From an uncultured Acetobacter sp. (GTDB taxonomy: Bacteria > Pseudomonadota > Alphaproteobacteria > Acetobacterales > Acetobacteraceae): a stretch of DNA of 10,939 bases. The notes beneath the pieces were generated by a model. The model saw nothing but the letters and a program-made list of their open reading frames with translations. It had not been told where the DNA came from and did no database searches. The stretch is taken from positions 1 to 10,939 of the forward strand of contig CALCDN010000288.1 of NCBI GenBank assembly GCA_937900755.1, given 5' to 3'. Position 1 is the first letter of the stretch. The number at the start of each line of letters is the position of its first letter. A program made the translations under genes and the position numbers. Shown in pieces: positions 1 to 6,955 of the stretch.

Positions 1-229
1 CTTCGCGCAGCATCTGTGCGCCCATGTTCTCGAACTTGTCAGCCAGTTCGATTTCCTTGGCGACGGAAACGCCGTCCTTGGTGATGCGGGGTGCGCCGAA
101 GCTCTTGTCCAGAACAACGTTACGGCCCTTGGGGCCCAGCGTTACCTTTACGGCATCAGCCAGAATGTCCACACCGCGCAGCATGCGCTGGCGTGCGTCT
201 GCACCAAACTTTACGTCTTTGGCAGCCAT
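1..229 (-). CDS. groEL: Chaperonin GroEL (Hsp60), N-terminal 76 codons, cut by window edge
   Basis: This is the start of the 60-kDa chaperonin subunit, which forms the double-ring ATP-driven folding chamber capped by GroES in the cytoplasm. The visible 76 residues begin MAAKDVKFG and contain the equatorial nucleotide-binding loop TLGPKGRNV (residues 30-38) and the [12 protein letters not shown] stretch, where Asp52 is the position of an ATPase residue in E. coli GroEL numbering. The ATG at 227-229 is preceded by a good ribosome binding site (AGGAG, 6-7 nt upstream). The gene lies 52 nt downstream of groES on the same strand, so it is the second gene of the usual groESL operon and should share the promoter and CIRCE operator at 671-732. 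About 470 residues are missing beyond the left edge. Identity is certain; whether the rest of the gene is intact cannot be seen. Confidence 0.98.
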
Positions 230-281
230 TGAATTTCTCCTGTGAAGATCTTTGGTAGGAAAACGGTCGGATCAGAGCGGA

Positions 282-575
282 TCAGGCTGCGACAATGCCC
301 AGAATGTCGCTTTCCTTCATGATCAGCAGCTCTTCGCCGTCGATCTTCACTTCCGTGCCGGACCATTTGCCAAACAGAATACGGTCGCCAGCCTTGACAT
401 CAAGCGCCACAACCTGACCCTGTTCGTTGCGCGCACCCGCGCCAACAGCGACCACTTCGCCTTCCATGGGCTTTTCTTTTGCCGTGTCGGGGATGATGAT
501 GCCACCGGCGGTCTTCTGTTCGCCTTCAAGGCGCCGTACAACTACCCGGTCGTGTAAGGGACGAAACTTCGTCAT
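282..575 (-). CDS. groES: Co-chaperonin GroES (Hsp10)
   Basis: This 97-aa protein is the co-chaperonin that forms the heptameric lid of the GroEL chamber. It has the normal family length. It starts with the diagnostic FRPLHDRVVVRR stretch (residues 4-15), followed by the mobile loop that contacts GroEL (about residues 17-33, EQKTAGGIIIPDTAKEK), and ends with the conserved DGEELLIMKESDILGI segment (79-94). The ATG at 573-575 has a GGAG ribosome binding site 9 nt upstream. It is the first gene of the groES-groEL operon. The leader is about 120 nt long and carries the CIRCE element at its 5' end, so heat-shock control by both sigma32 and the HrcA repressor is expected. Nothing is unusual about the protein. 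Confidence 0.99.
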   Translation of the reverse strand: MTKFRPLHDRVVVRRLEGEQKTAGGIIIPDTAKEKPMEGEVVAVGAGARNEQGQVVALDVKAGDRILFGKWSGTEVKIDGEELLIMKESDILGIVAA

Positions 576-670
576 TATGGATCACTCCACATTCATTTGC
601 TGTGATGGCGCCCTTTGTCAGAAAGCAGCACCACCCGTTTGAACCGCGCGTAACAGAACGCCGCGTTGCG

Positions 671-697
671 TTAGCACTCCCCCACGAGGAGTGCCAG
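671..697 (-). promoter_or_regulatory. CIRCE operator (HrcA binding site)
   Basis: On the plus strand the element reads TTAGCACTC (671-679), a 9-nt spacer, then GAGTGCCAG (689-697). The arms match at 7 of 9 positions and the spacer has the canonical length. It lies about 96 bp upstream of the groES start and just at or after the predicted transcription start of the sigma32-type promoter, the standard position for HrcA repression of groESL. Confidence 0.93.
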
Positions 698-705
698 AGC
701 AGAAA

Positions 706-732
706 ATAGGGTCGCCCCAGGGGGGAGTCAAG
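706..732 (-). promoter_or_regulatory. Sigma32 (RpoH)-type heat-shock promoter of groESL
   Basis: Read on the minus strand there is CTTGAC (-35, 732-727), a 16-bp spacer, and CCTATTTT (-10, 710-703). This agrees with the alphaproteobacterial RpoH consensus, CTTGAC followed by CYTAT. The predicted start falls near 697, at the edge of CIRCE, so one short region holds both positive (RpoH) and negative (HrcA) control. Confidence 0.82.
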
Positions 733-787
733 GAATGGGGAAAAGTTTCTTTTTGTTTTAACCTCATCCCAGACAAGGAGATTGAAC

Positions 788-1456
788 ATGGGACAGATAC
801 GCACTCTTCAGGCAGCGGACGGCCACCAGTTTGGCGCGTGGGAGACGGAGCGGGGCGCGCACCCCTATGCGCTGGTGGTGTTGCAGGAAATTTTTGGTGT
901 GAACCACCATATCCGCACGGTGTGCGAGCGTTTTGCGCAGGCGGGTTTCCACGTTATTGCGCCCGCCCTGTTCGACCGTGCCGAACGTGGCGTGGAGTTG
1001 GCCTATACAACGGATGGCGTGCAGAAGGGCCTTGCCCTGCGGGCGCAAATTCCACTGGCCAAGACCCTGCTGGACGTGCAGGCCGCGGCCCACGCGCTCA
1101 ATGCGCGCAAGGTGGGGGTCATCGGGTATTGCTGGGGTGGCACCCTGGCGTGGAACGCCGCATGCCAGACAGAGGACTTTGCCGCCGCCGTGGGCTGGTA
1201 TGGCGGGGGCATTGCCGCCCATGGGCAGGAGACTCCGCGCTGCCCGGTGCAATTACATTTTGGTGAACGCGACACCAGCATCCCCCATACCGACATAGCC
1301 GCCATTCGCGCGGCTCACCCGGAGGTGGAAGTGTATGTCCATGATGACGCGGAGCACGGTTTTGGCTGTCAGGAGCGCGCCTCCTACAATGCAAAAGCCT
1401 TTGAAAGTGCCCAGGAGCACAGCATCGCGTTCCTGAAAAGCACGCTCAATCCGTAA
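788..1456 (+). CDS. Dienelactone hydrolase family protein
   Basis: This 222-aa cytoplasmic alpha/beta hydrolase belongs to the dienelactone hydrolase (carboxymethylenebutenolidase) family. The family triad is visible: nucleophile Cys115 in GYCWGG (113-118), Asp162 in FGERDTSIPH, and His190 in EHGF. Glu34 in LQEIFGVN is the family residue that interacts with the nucleophile. Length is normal for the family. I chose the ATG at 788 because AAGGAG (775-780) sits 7 nt before it; the in-frame TTG at 782 is only 1 nt from that site. It is divergent from groESL and stands alone, with no chlorocatechol or beta-ketoadipate genes nearby, so the true substrate is unknown. Family members of this kind in Proteobacteria often act on lactones or esters other than dienelactone. 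The family call is firm, the substrate is not. Confidence 0.93.
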   Translation: MGQIRTLQAADGHQFGAWETERGAHPYALVVLQEIFGVNHHIRTVCERFAQAGFHVIAPALFDRAERGVELAYTTDGVQKGLALRAQIPLAKTLLDVQAAAHALNARKVGVIGYCWGGTLAWNAACQTEDFAAAVGWYGGGIAAHGQETPRCPVQLHFGERDTSIPHTDIAAIRAAHPEVEVYVHDDAEHGFGCQERASYNAKAFESAQEHSIAFLKSTLNP

Positions 1457-1497
1457 GGTCAGCGGGGTATGCAAATGCGCTCTGGTTTGAATTGTGA

Positions 1498-1528
1498 TTG
1501 ACAAGCGCCCCCGGTCATGGGGGAGAAT
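1498..1528 (+). promoter_or_regulatory. Candidate promoter of the cold-shock gene
   Basis: A perfect -35 hexamer TTGACA lies at 1498-1503. The best -10 candidate is GAGAAT (1523-1528) at 19 bp, which is weak in both sequence and spacing. If it is used, the cold-shock mRNA would carry a leader of about 60 nt with the hairpin at 1531-1563. The -35 is convincing by eye, the -10 is not. Confidence 0.35.
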
Positions 1529-1530
1529 GT

Positions 1531-1563
1531 CCTCTCTCCTCGTGGCACGTCGTGTGCGAGAGG
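1531..1563 (+). promoter_or_regulatory. Hairpin in the leader of the cold-shock gene
   Basis: CCTCTC (1531-1536) pairs with GAGAGG (1558-1563), and GCAC (1545-1548) pairs with GTGC (1554-1557) directly inside it, leaving a 5-nt loop and a 5' side bulge. A separate CCCCC/GGGGG hairpin lies just upstream at 1508-1523. Neither is followed by a T-run, so they are not intrinsic terminators. Leaders of cspA-type genes are often structured and temperature-responsive; that role here is inference. Confidence 0.35.
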
Positions 1564-1596
1564 GGTAAACTGGCCGAAATAAGGATGACTTCGCTC

Positions 1597-1800
1597 ATGT
1601 CGACAGGTACCGTTAAATGGTTCAACGCCACCAAAGGGTTTGGTTTTATTGCCCCCGATGATGGAGGAAAAGACGTGTTTGTGCATATTACCGCTGTACA
1701 GGCAGCCGGTCTGCGCGCGTTGAATGATGGGCAGAAACTGTCCTACGACATGGTGGAGGAACGCGGCAAGCAGGCAGCCACCAACCTTAAACCGCTCTAA
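1597..1800 (+). CDS. Cold-shock domain protein (CspA family)
   Basis: This 67-aa single-domain protein is a CspA-family nucleic-acid chaperone that binds single-stranded RNA and DNA through an OB-fold. Both RNA-binding motifs are present: RNP1 as KGFGFI (residues 13-18) and RNP2 as VFVHI (27-31), after the family opening TGTVKWFN. Length is normal. An in-frame ATG at 1585 would add four residues, but AAGGA (1581-1585) abuts or overlaps that codon and sits 11 nt before the ATG at 1597, so the later start is preferred. It is convergent with the helicase gene, with only 25 bp between the two stop codons. Structured leader sequence upstream suggests post-transcriptional control. Whether it is cold-induced, growth-phase-linked or constitutive cannot be told from sequence. 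Confidence 0.96.
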   Translation: MSTGTVKWFNATKGFGFIAPDDGGKDVFVHITAVQAAGLRALNDGQKLSYDMVEERGKQAATNLKPL

Positions 1801-1819
1801 CCAGGGCGGTCCGGGGCCG

Positions 1820-1841
1820 GGCCGGTCAGACCTGTCCGGCC
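1820..1841. other. Hairpin between convergent csp and helicase genes
   Basis: GGCCGG (1820-1825) and CCGGCC (1836-1841) form a strong stem that overlaps the helicase stop codon and lies 20 bp past the csp stop. There is no T-run on either strand, so it is not a standard intrinsic terminator. It may still slow RNA polymerase or protect 3' ends. Confidence 0.3.
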
Positions 1842-4777
1842 TGCTCCGCCAGAAAAGCGGTGATCTGGCGTGCGGTCTGCGCAAGGCCACACCGCTCGAC
1901 GGCCACACCATTGGGGAAGGCGCTTAAAAGCCTTGTGGGTGTGCGCCGGTCCAGCAGGACGAAGACCCCCCTGTCCGACTGGCGGCGAATCAGCCGCCCG
2001 AAAGCCTGCCGCAACCGCAGGCGGGCTATGCGGTCATCAAACCCCTTGGGGTCTCCACCAGACAGGTGAATACGCCGCTCACGGTGCAGAATATCTGGCC
2101 GGGGCCATGGCACGCGCTCAAACACAACCAGACGCAGGGCGTTGCCCGGAACATCCACCCCATCGCGCATGGCGTCCGTGCCCAGCAGGCAGGCGTGTTC
2201 CTCGGTTCGAAAAATATCGACCAGCGTATTGTTGTCCATCGCATCCACATGCTGGGCGTATAGGGGCAGGCCTTCGCTCTCCAGCGTTGGGGCTATGCGC
2301 TCATACACCCCGCGCAGGCGGGATATGGCGGTAAACAGGCCAAGCCCCCCTCCGCCGGAAGACTGGAACAGGGTGCGAAAGGCCGCGGACAGGTCCACAA
2401 TGGAGCTGTTGTCCACGTCCGTGACAATAAAGGCGCGGGTCTGGCGCGCGTAATCAAACGGGCTGGCCAGACTGGCGCGCAGGGCGGGAGAGGGAAAATG
2501 GTTGGCCCCCGTGCGGGCTTCCGCCGCTTCCCATGCTGTTTCGGCCTCGTCACTGTCGTTCGCGCCGCCCTGCTGGTCACGCAGTGTGGCCGATGTCATG
2601 AGCATGCCTTGCGCGGGCACGGCCATAATGCCCGCAAATGGAATGGTCGGGTCCAGCCAGTGGCGGTACAGCCCCACATCCTGCTCGTTCATGCGCTGTT
2701 TTTCGCGCCGTTCAAGGCGGATGAAGTGAACATGCGCTGGCGTGCTGCCCGGCTCTGGCGGCTGCTCAAGGGCTGCGAGCATGGCAATCCATGCATCCAG
2801 GCGCGATATGGCGCGGCGGCGCAGGGCGCGGGTCATGGCCTCTATGCGGCCACGGGTGGTTGTGTCCAGCGTATCTGCGTCTTCCTCAAGGCGGGCCTGC
2901 AGGCGTTCAGTCAGGGTGCGCAGGGGTTCCACAATGCGGCCTAGCGCACGGGCAAGCTGCTGGCCTGCCTCGGCCATGTCGGGTACGAGCGGGTGCAGGT
3001 CACATTCCATGGCGGCATGGATGGCCTGTTTGCCTCCCTCGGCTGAGCGGGCCATGGCCTGCTGGCGCAACAGGCGCAGAAAAGCTTCGGTCGGGTTTTC
3101 CATGACCGGCTGATCCGCTGGGGGTTCGGGCGGGAACAGGGTGCTCAGGTCCAGGGGTTCTGGCGGGGGGGGTTCGTTCGCGGCCCCGGGGGCCAGTCGG
3201 GTGGACCAGCCCGGGGCGGGCAGGGCCGTTGCCGCCAGCAAGGCCGCATCCAGCGGGTTTTCCAGCCTTGGGTGGCCGACGACCAGATCATCCAGCCTGC
3301 GTTTGAGCCCGCGCGCGCGTGAGCGCCGCCCTTCCGCTCCCAGAAGCCAGCGCCGCAGTTCCGCTGTTTCCAACCCCGATAGTTCGGCGGAAAAGGCGCT
3401 GTCCGCTGCGTCCGCCAGGTGGTGGCCCTCATCAAACACATAGCGCGAGGGAATGTTGGTCTGGGTGCCTGCCTCGTCATCATCACTCATGCCCGCCTGT
3501 GCGTAGGCGGCCTGTGTCATGACCAGTGCGTGGTTGGCAATGACCAGTGCCGCACCATGCGCGCGGCGGATGGAGTGTTCCACAAAACAACGCTGATAAT
3601 GCACGCAGGCCCCGTGTATGCACTCCCCCCTGCGGTCTGCAACACCTGCCAGGTTGCCATGGCCGAACAGGTCTCCAAACCAGCCGGGCAGGTCTCCGCC
3701 AGACAGGTCTCCATCCGCCGTGGCGGTGGTCCAGCGGGCGAGCATGCACAGGGCAATGGTAATGCCCGCCGGGCGGGAGGCGGCGGTGTTGACGGCTTCC
3801 TCCATGTTCAGCAGGCACAGGTAGTTCTCCCGCCCCTTGCGCAGCACCACGCGCTGGCGGTGTGTTGCGGGGTCGGGGTAGAGGCGTCTTGTTTCCTGCT
3901 CGATCTGGCGTTGCAGGTGGCGTGTGTAGGTGCTGACCCACACCGCGCCATCGTTACGTTCCGCCCACAGGCTGGCGGGGGCGATGTAGCCAAGGGTCTT
4001 GCCGGTCCCGGTCCCGGCTTCGGCCAGAACAATGGCGGGGTCGCCCCGTACGGCGCGCGGGGCAAATGCCTCGGTTGAGACGCTGGCGAAATCCGCCTGC
4101 CCGGACCGTACTTCCGCATCATCGCCCAAAATTCGGGCCAGCCGCTCGCGCGCGTCTGCAGGGCTTATGGGGTTGGAGGCGGGGGGAGGGCGCGGCGCAT
4201 TTTCCTCCCATCTGGGCAGGGTGCGCCATACGCGCAGGACGTCGGCGGGTTGCATGGCGTCTTCCGCCAGCCTGCCGTTGCCGCCCAGCCTGGCGCGCAG
4301 GTCTATGGTTTCGGCCACGGTGGCGCTCCATATCCAGCCCGCCTGGCCCAGCCGGACGGTCAGGGCGGCCAGCACTTCAATGTCTCCCGCCCTGGCCTGC
4401 CGTGCCAGTTCGCCCAGCAGAAGGGACAAAAGGTTGGGGAGCAGGTCCGCCTCGGCCTTGTGAATACGCGCATCGTCCAGGCCAAGGGCCAGGGCGAGCC
4501 CGCGCGGTGTCGGGGCCACGGGCCGGGCGGGATACACAAAGGCAAAGAGTTCGAGCAGGTCCAGCCATGGTGCTGGCTGGCCCGTGGGGGGCAGGTCCAG
4601 TTTGCGGGCAAGGGCTGGGGCATGCACAACCAGTGGGCAGGGCATGGCATGCAGTCGCTCGCGCACTTCGCCAGCACTCAGGCTGAGCAGCTCCCCGTCT
4701 TCACTCAGTAGTGAAAACCGCCCCTGACAGGGAACAAGGGCCGGTGCCTCATGGGCTGAGGGAAAGGATGGCTGCAT
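1826..4777 (-). CDS. DinG/XPD-like ATP-dependent DNA helicase with Fe-S cluster
   Basis: This 983-aa protein is a superfamily 2 DNA helicase of the DinG/XPD group, expected to unwind DNA 5'-3' during repair or to clear structures such as R-loops. Visible motifs are Walker A EAGTGTGKT (253-261), DEAH-type box DEGHH (449-453), motif III region MTSATLRD (727-734), a motif V region GTDAMRDGVDVPG (866-878) and motif VI QAFGRLIRR (924-932). Four cysteines between Walker A and the DEAH box (Cys321, Cys386, Cys391, Cys397) match the [4Fe-4S] ligand pattern of XPD-like helicases. Residues 1-240 precede the helicase core; residues 49-100 (VVHAP, then LDLLELF and LALALGL) resemble the end of a DnaQ-type exonuclease fold without its acidic residues. 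No clear ribosome binding site precedes the ATG at 4775-4777, so the exact start is less sure. It is a separate transcription unit, preceded by the efp-IMPase terminator. Confidence 0.92.
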   Translation of the reverse strand: MQPSFPSAHEAPALVPCQGRFSLLSEDGELLSLSAGEVRERLHAMPCPLVVHAPALARKLDLPPTGQPAPWLDLLELFAFVYPARPVAPTPRGLALALGLDDARIHKAEADLLPNLLSLLLGELARQARAGDIEVLAALTVRLGQAGWIWSATVAETIDLRARLGGNGRLAEDAMQPADVLRVWRTLPRWEENAPRPPPASNPISPADARERLARILGDDAEVRSGQADFASVSTEAFAPRAVRGDPAIVLAEAGTGTGKTLGYIAPASLWAERNDGAVWVSTYTRHLQRQIEQETRRLYPDPATHRQRVVLRKGRENYLCLLNMEEAVNTAASRPAGITIALCMLARWTTATADGDLSGGDLPGWFGDLFGHGNLAGVADRRGECIHGACVHYQRCFVEHSIRRAHGAALVIANHALVMTQAAYAQAGMSDDDEAGTQTNIPSRYVFDEGHHLADAADSAFSAELSGLETAELRRWLLGAEGRRSRARGLKRRLDDLVVGHPRLENPLDAALLAATALPAPGWSTRLAPGAANEPPPPEPLDLSTLFPPEPPADQPVMENPTEAFLRLLRQQAMARSAEGGKQAIHAAMECDLHPLVPDMAEAGQQLARALGRIVEPLRTLTERLQARLEEDADTLDTTTRGRIEAMTRALRRRAISRLDAWIAMLAALEQPPEPGSTPAHVHFIRLERREKQRMNEQDVGLYRHWLDPTIPFAGIMAVPAQGMLMTSATLRDQQGGANDSDEAETAWEAAEARTGANHFPSPALRASLASPFDYARQTRAFIVTDVDNSSIVDLSAAFRTLFQSSGGGGLGLFTAISRLRGVYERIAPTLESEGLPLYAQHVDAMDNNTLVDIFRTEEHACLLGTDAMRDGVDVPGNALRLVVFERVPWPRPDILHRERRIHLSGGDPKGFDDRIARLRLRQAFGRLIRRQSDRGVFVLLDRRTPTRLLSAFPNGVAVERCGLAQTARQITAFLAEQAGQV

Positions 4778-4857
4778 GCTGTTTTACATGATCCATTCTG
4801 GCCGCAAACACCAGAGGGGAGCAGGGTATGGGCGTGGTGTCATCCCGCCAGACACAC

Positions 4858-4890
4858 AAAACCCCGCCTTGCGGTGCAGGGCAGGGTTTT
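4858..4890 (-). terminator. Rho-independent terminator after the IMPase gene
   Basis: Read on the minus strand, AAAACCCTGCC and GGCGGGGTTTT form an 11-bp stem with one mismatch around an 11-nt loop, and the 3' arm ends in TTTT followed by GTGTG. It starts 16 bp past the stop codon of the IMPase gene and so should end the efp-IMPase transcript before the helicase gene. Confidence 0.8.
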
Positions 4891-4906
4891 GCGGAAAGAA
4901 GTAGTT

Positions 4907-5743
4907 TTATTCAGGATTTTTCAGGCTGTCGGCAACAATTTCAAGCAGTTTGCCGTGCATGTGGCCATTGCCTGCGACAATCATGACATCATCGGGCAGG
5001 TCGTCCAGATCGCCCCCATCGGGGTCCGTGACATGGCCACCCGCTTCACGCACGATCAGGATGCCGGCGGCACAGTCCCATGGTTTAATGCCGAATTCCC
5101 AGTATCCTTCGTACCGCCCGGCCGCGACCCATGCCAGGTCCAGCGCTGCCGCGCCAAAGCGGCGCACACCGGCCACGCGGGGCATAAGGCTACCCAGAAC
5201 GCGGGCAAAAGGCAGGCGCTGGCGAGCGGGCACCTTGGCAAAGGGAATACCCGTTGCAAACAGGGATTCGTGCATGTCCCGGCGGGCGGAAACACGAATA
5301 CGCCGTTCGTTCAGGTAGGCGCCGCTCCCTTTTTCAGCCCAGAACATTTCCCCCGCGGCGGGGTTGTAGACCAGGGCTGCGGCCAGTTCCACCTTGCCAT
5401 CGGGCAGGCGGCGCTGAAGACCAATGGAAATGGCCCAGTGCGGAATACCGTGCAGGAAGTTGGAGGTGCCATCGAGCGGGTCCACAATCCAGCGCCATGT
5501 CCAGTTTTCGCTGCCCGATTCCCCGGATTCTTCCATAAGAAAGGCGTAGCCCGGACGGGCCCGCTCCAGTTCTTCGCGCAGGGTCTGTTCCGCACGCAGG
5601 TCCGCCTGGGAAACAAAGTCACCCGGCCCCTTGATGCTGACCTGAAGCTGCTCGACTTCGTTAAAATCGCGCAGGAGACGCTTGGCAGCTTTCTGGGCTG
5701 CGGTTTGCATCACCATCATGACGGGGGAGAGACGCATGGCCAC
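4907..5743 (-). CDS. Inositol monophosphatase family protein
   Basis: This 278-aa protein is an inositol monophosphatase-type phosphatase (SuhB/CysQ superfamily): a Mg2+-dependent, lithium-sensitive fold that removes phosphate from inositol-1-phosphate, related sugar phosphates or phosphoadenosine compounds. Metal-binding motifs are present in order: Glu71-Glu72 in MEESG, Asp88 and Asp91 in WIVDPLDGTSNFLHG (85-99), and Trp222-Asp223 in PWDCAAG. FVSQAD (43-48) is the other family signature. The GTG at 5741-5743 has AGGA 10 nt upstream; an ATG two codons later (5735-5737) is the alternative and would give 276 aa. It follows efp by 41 nt on the same strand, so the two are probably co-transcribed, and a terminator follows. 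This gene pair is common in Alphaproteobacteria. The physiological substrate is not decided by sequence. Confidence 0.94.
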   Translation of the reverse strand: MAMRLSPVMMVMQTAAQKAAKRLLRDFNEVEQLQVSIKGPGDFVSQADLRAEQTLREELERARPGYAFLMEESGESGSENWTWRWIVDPLDGTSNFLHGIPHWAISIGLQRRLPDGKVELAAALVYNPAAGEMFWAEKGSGAYLNERRIRVSARRDMHESLFATGIPFAKVPARQRLPFARVLGSLMPRVAGVRRFGAAALDLAWVAAGRYEGYWEFGIKPWDCAAGILIVREAGGHVTDPDGGDLDDLPDDVMIVAGNGHMHGKLLEIVADSLKNPE

Positions 5744-5784
5744 TGTAATTAAGTCCTGCTCTGGAGAGAAAAAACCTGAAAAAA

Positions 5785-6351
5785 TCAGTCCTTGGCGCGT
5801 TCGACGTAAGAACCGTCTTCCGTGCGGACCACAATGCGTTCACCCGCTTCGATAAACGGCGGCACCATGGTTTTCACACCATTGGACAGCATGGCGGGCT
5901 TGTAGGAGGAGCTGGCGGTCTGGCCTTTTACAACCGGGTCGGCTTCCACCACTTCGAGTGTCACATGCGGGGGCAGGTCAATGCCAACCGGGTCGCCTTC
6001 AACCAGATGCAGGTTGATGGTCATGTTGTCCTGAATGAAGGGCCCCTGGTCGCCCAGCAGATCGGTGGGGACGGAAAGCTGCTCAAATGTTTCGGGGTCC
6101 ATCAGAACCAGCAGTTCGCCATCTGTATAGGAATACAGATATTCACGGTCTTCGGTCATCAGGCGTTCGACCGTGTCCGCCGTGCGCCAGCGTTCGTTGG
6201 TTTTGTTGCCGGTCTTGAGGTCGCGCATTTCAACCTGGATGAACGCCCCCCCCTTGCCGGGGGTAATGATCTGCTGTTTCAATACCGTCCAGCGACGACC
6301 GTCATGTTCAATGACCTGACCGGCACGGATCAGGTTTGCCTGCTGTTTCAT
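5785..6351 (-). CDS. efp: Translation elongation factor P
   Basis: EF-P is a 188-aa tRNA-shaped protein that binds the ribosome between the P and E sites and relieves stalling at polyproline stretches. All three beta-barrel regions are present. The loop that reaches the peptidyl-transferase centre reads TPGKGGAF, with Lys33 at the position that is modified (beta-lysylated in E. coli) in lysine-type EF-Ps, so a modifying enzyme of the EpmA type may exist elsewhere in the genome. The C-terminal signature GxxxxVPPFIxxGE is visible at about residues 158-171. The ATG at 6349-6351 has AGGAA 6 nt upstream. It leads the efp-IMPase transcription unit and is divergent from tRNA-Ser. Length and sequence are typical; nothing suggests decay. 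Confidence 0.98.
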   Translation of the reverse strand: MKQQANLIRAGQVIEHDGRRWTVLKQQIITPGKGGAFIQVEMRDLKTGNKTNERWRTADTVERLMTEDREYLYSYTDGELLVLMDPETFEQLSVPTDLLGDQGPFIQDNMTINLHLVEGDPVGIDLPPHVTLEVVEADPVVKGQTASSSYKPAMLSNGVKTMVPPFIEAGERIVVRTEDGSYVERAKD

Positions 6352-6452
6352 ACTTGGTTCCTGTAGAGGAATGGCTATTCTGTTTGGGGCTTTTACAGTT
6401 CCGGGGCGGGAAGGGCAAGCGTTGCGGGCAGAACTCTCCTGCTTTGCCCTGC

Positions 6453-6481
6453 TGGACAGAACTGCTGCATCCTGTTTATAA
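6453..6481 (+). promoter_or_regulatory. Promoter of tRNA-Ser
   Basis: TGGACA (-35, 6453-6458), a 17-bp spacer and TTATAA (-10, 6476-6481) make a good sigma70-type promoter. The predicted start near 6488 leaves a leader of about 15 nt before the tRNA at 6503. Confidence 0.72.
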
Positions 6482-6502
6482 GGCGTGCACCTGAACAGGT
6501 TA

Positions 6503-6592
6503 GGAAGGGTGGCCGAGCGGTTTAAGGCACCGGTCTTGAAAACCGGCGTGCGTGAGAGCGTACCGTGGGTTCGAATCCCACCCCTTCCGCCA
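6503..6592 (+). tRNA. tRNA-Ser(UGA)
   Basis: The 90-nt gene folds as a class II tRNA. The acceptor arms GGAAGGG (6503-6509) and CCCTTCC (6582-6588) pair fully, followed by discriminator G and an encoded CCA (6590-6592). The anticodon stem CCGGT/ACCGG encloses the loop CTTGAAA, giving anticodon TGA, which reads UCA and, through wobble, other UCN serine codons. A long variable arm and the T-arm GTGGG-TTCGAAT-CCCAC are present. The sequence composition changes just after this gene, and tRNA-Ser genes are common integration targets. Confidence 0.98.
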
Positions 6593-6593
6593 A

Positions 6594-6643
6594 TTTTTTC
6601 AAAAAATCGCAGAAATTAGCCATTTTCTAGGCTGCTGCGATTT
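6594..6643 (+). terminator. T-run and long hairpin after tRNA-Ser
   Basis: Six T residues (6594-6599) follow the tRNA CCA end. They are followed by a perfect 9-bp inverted repeat, AAATCGCAG (6604-6612) and CTGCGATTT (6635-6643), with a second 4-bp stem (AGCC/GGCT) inside the loop. The pair probably ends the tRNA transcript. Confidence 0.5.
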
Positions 6644-6955
6644 CTTTGCCCCCCTTATTCCCCATCTTAAAACGAATGTCTGTTCTGGGTCCGCAGGCAA
6701 AGCGGATCCCTCTGGCCAAAGAACTTCTTGGGCAACACTGAATGGGAATGCAGTCTTTTCACCGTACCGCCAGAAGCACGAAGCTAGCGCCTTCATGGCA
6801 GGAGAAAGCATTATATGCGCGCAGCAAAGAAGAGAAAACTTAAATTACTGCTAAAAGATAAAGTGAAGGCTGGGGTGTAAATCTTTATTTGCGGAAGACT
6901 CCTCAATCTCGCTCAGTGCGGGTATTGTCATCCTTGATTATAATGGGAGGGAAAT
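6644..6955. other. AT-richer stretch with no supported gene
   Basis: I see no convincing gene here. A 70-codon minus-strand open frame (6599-6811) has no recognisable homology and overlaps the tRNA-Ser terminator hairpin. An imperfect inverted repeat, GCCAGAAG (6769-6776) against CTTCATGGC (6791-6799), has a palindromic GCTAGC in its loop and resembles a small dispersed-repeat hairpin. A perfect TATAAT occurs at 6939-6944, but only 11 bp before the next start codon and without a -35 partner at normal distance. The stretch may be remnant DNA at an island edge. Confidence 0.4.

Noticed and set aside
691..1266. Plus-strand 191-codon frame overlapping the dienelactone hydrolase
   Set aside because: It starts within CIRCE, has no family features, and overlaps the hydrolase with its intact catalytic triad in another frame.
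1820..1841. Bidirectional intrinsic terminator between csp and helicase
   Set aside because: The stem is strong, but neither strand has a T-run after it and it overlaps the helicase stop codon; kept only as a hairpin.
2498..4711. Long plus-strand open frames opposite the helicase gene (for example 3419-4078, 4066-4686)
   Set aside because: They are frame shadows of a GC-rich gene: compositions rich in Arg, Pro, Gly and Ala, no family motif, no ribosome binding sites, while the minus-strand frame carries full helicase motifs.
6577..6592. Attachment-site duplication of the tRNA-Ser 3' end
   Set aside because: No second copy of the T-arm/acceptor sequence was found between 6600 and 10939, so no att pair is claimed.
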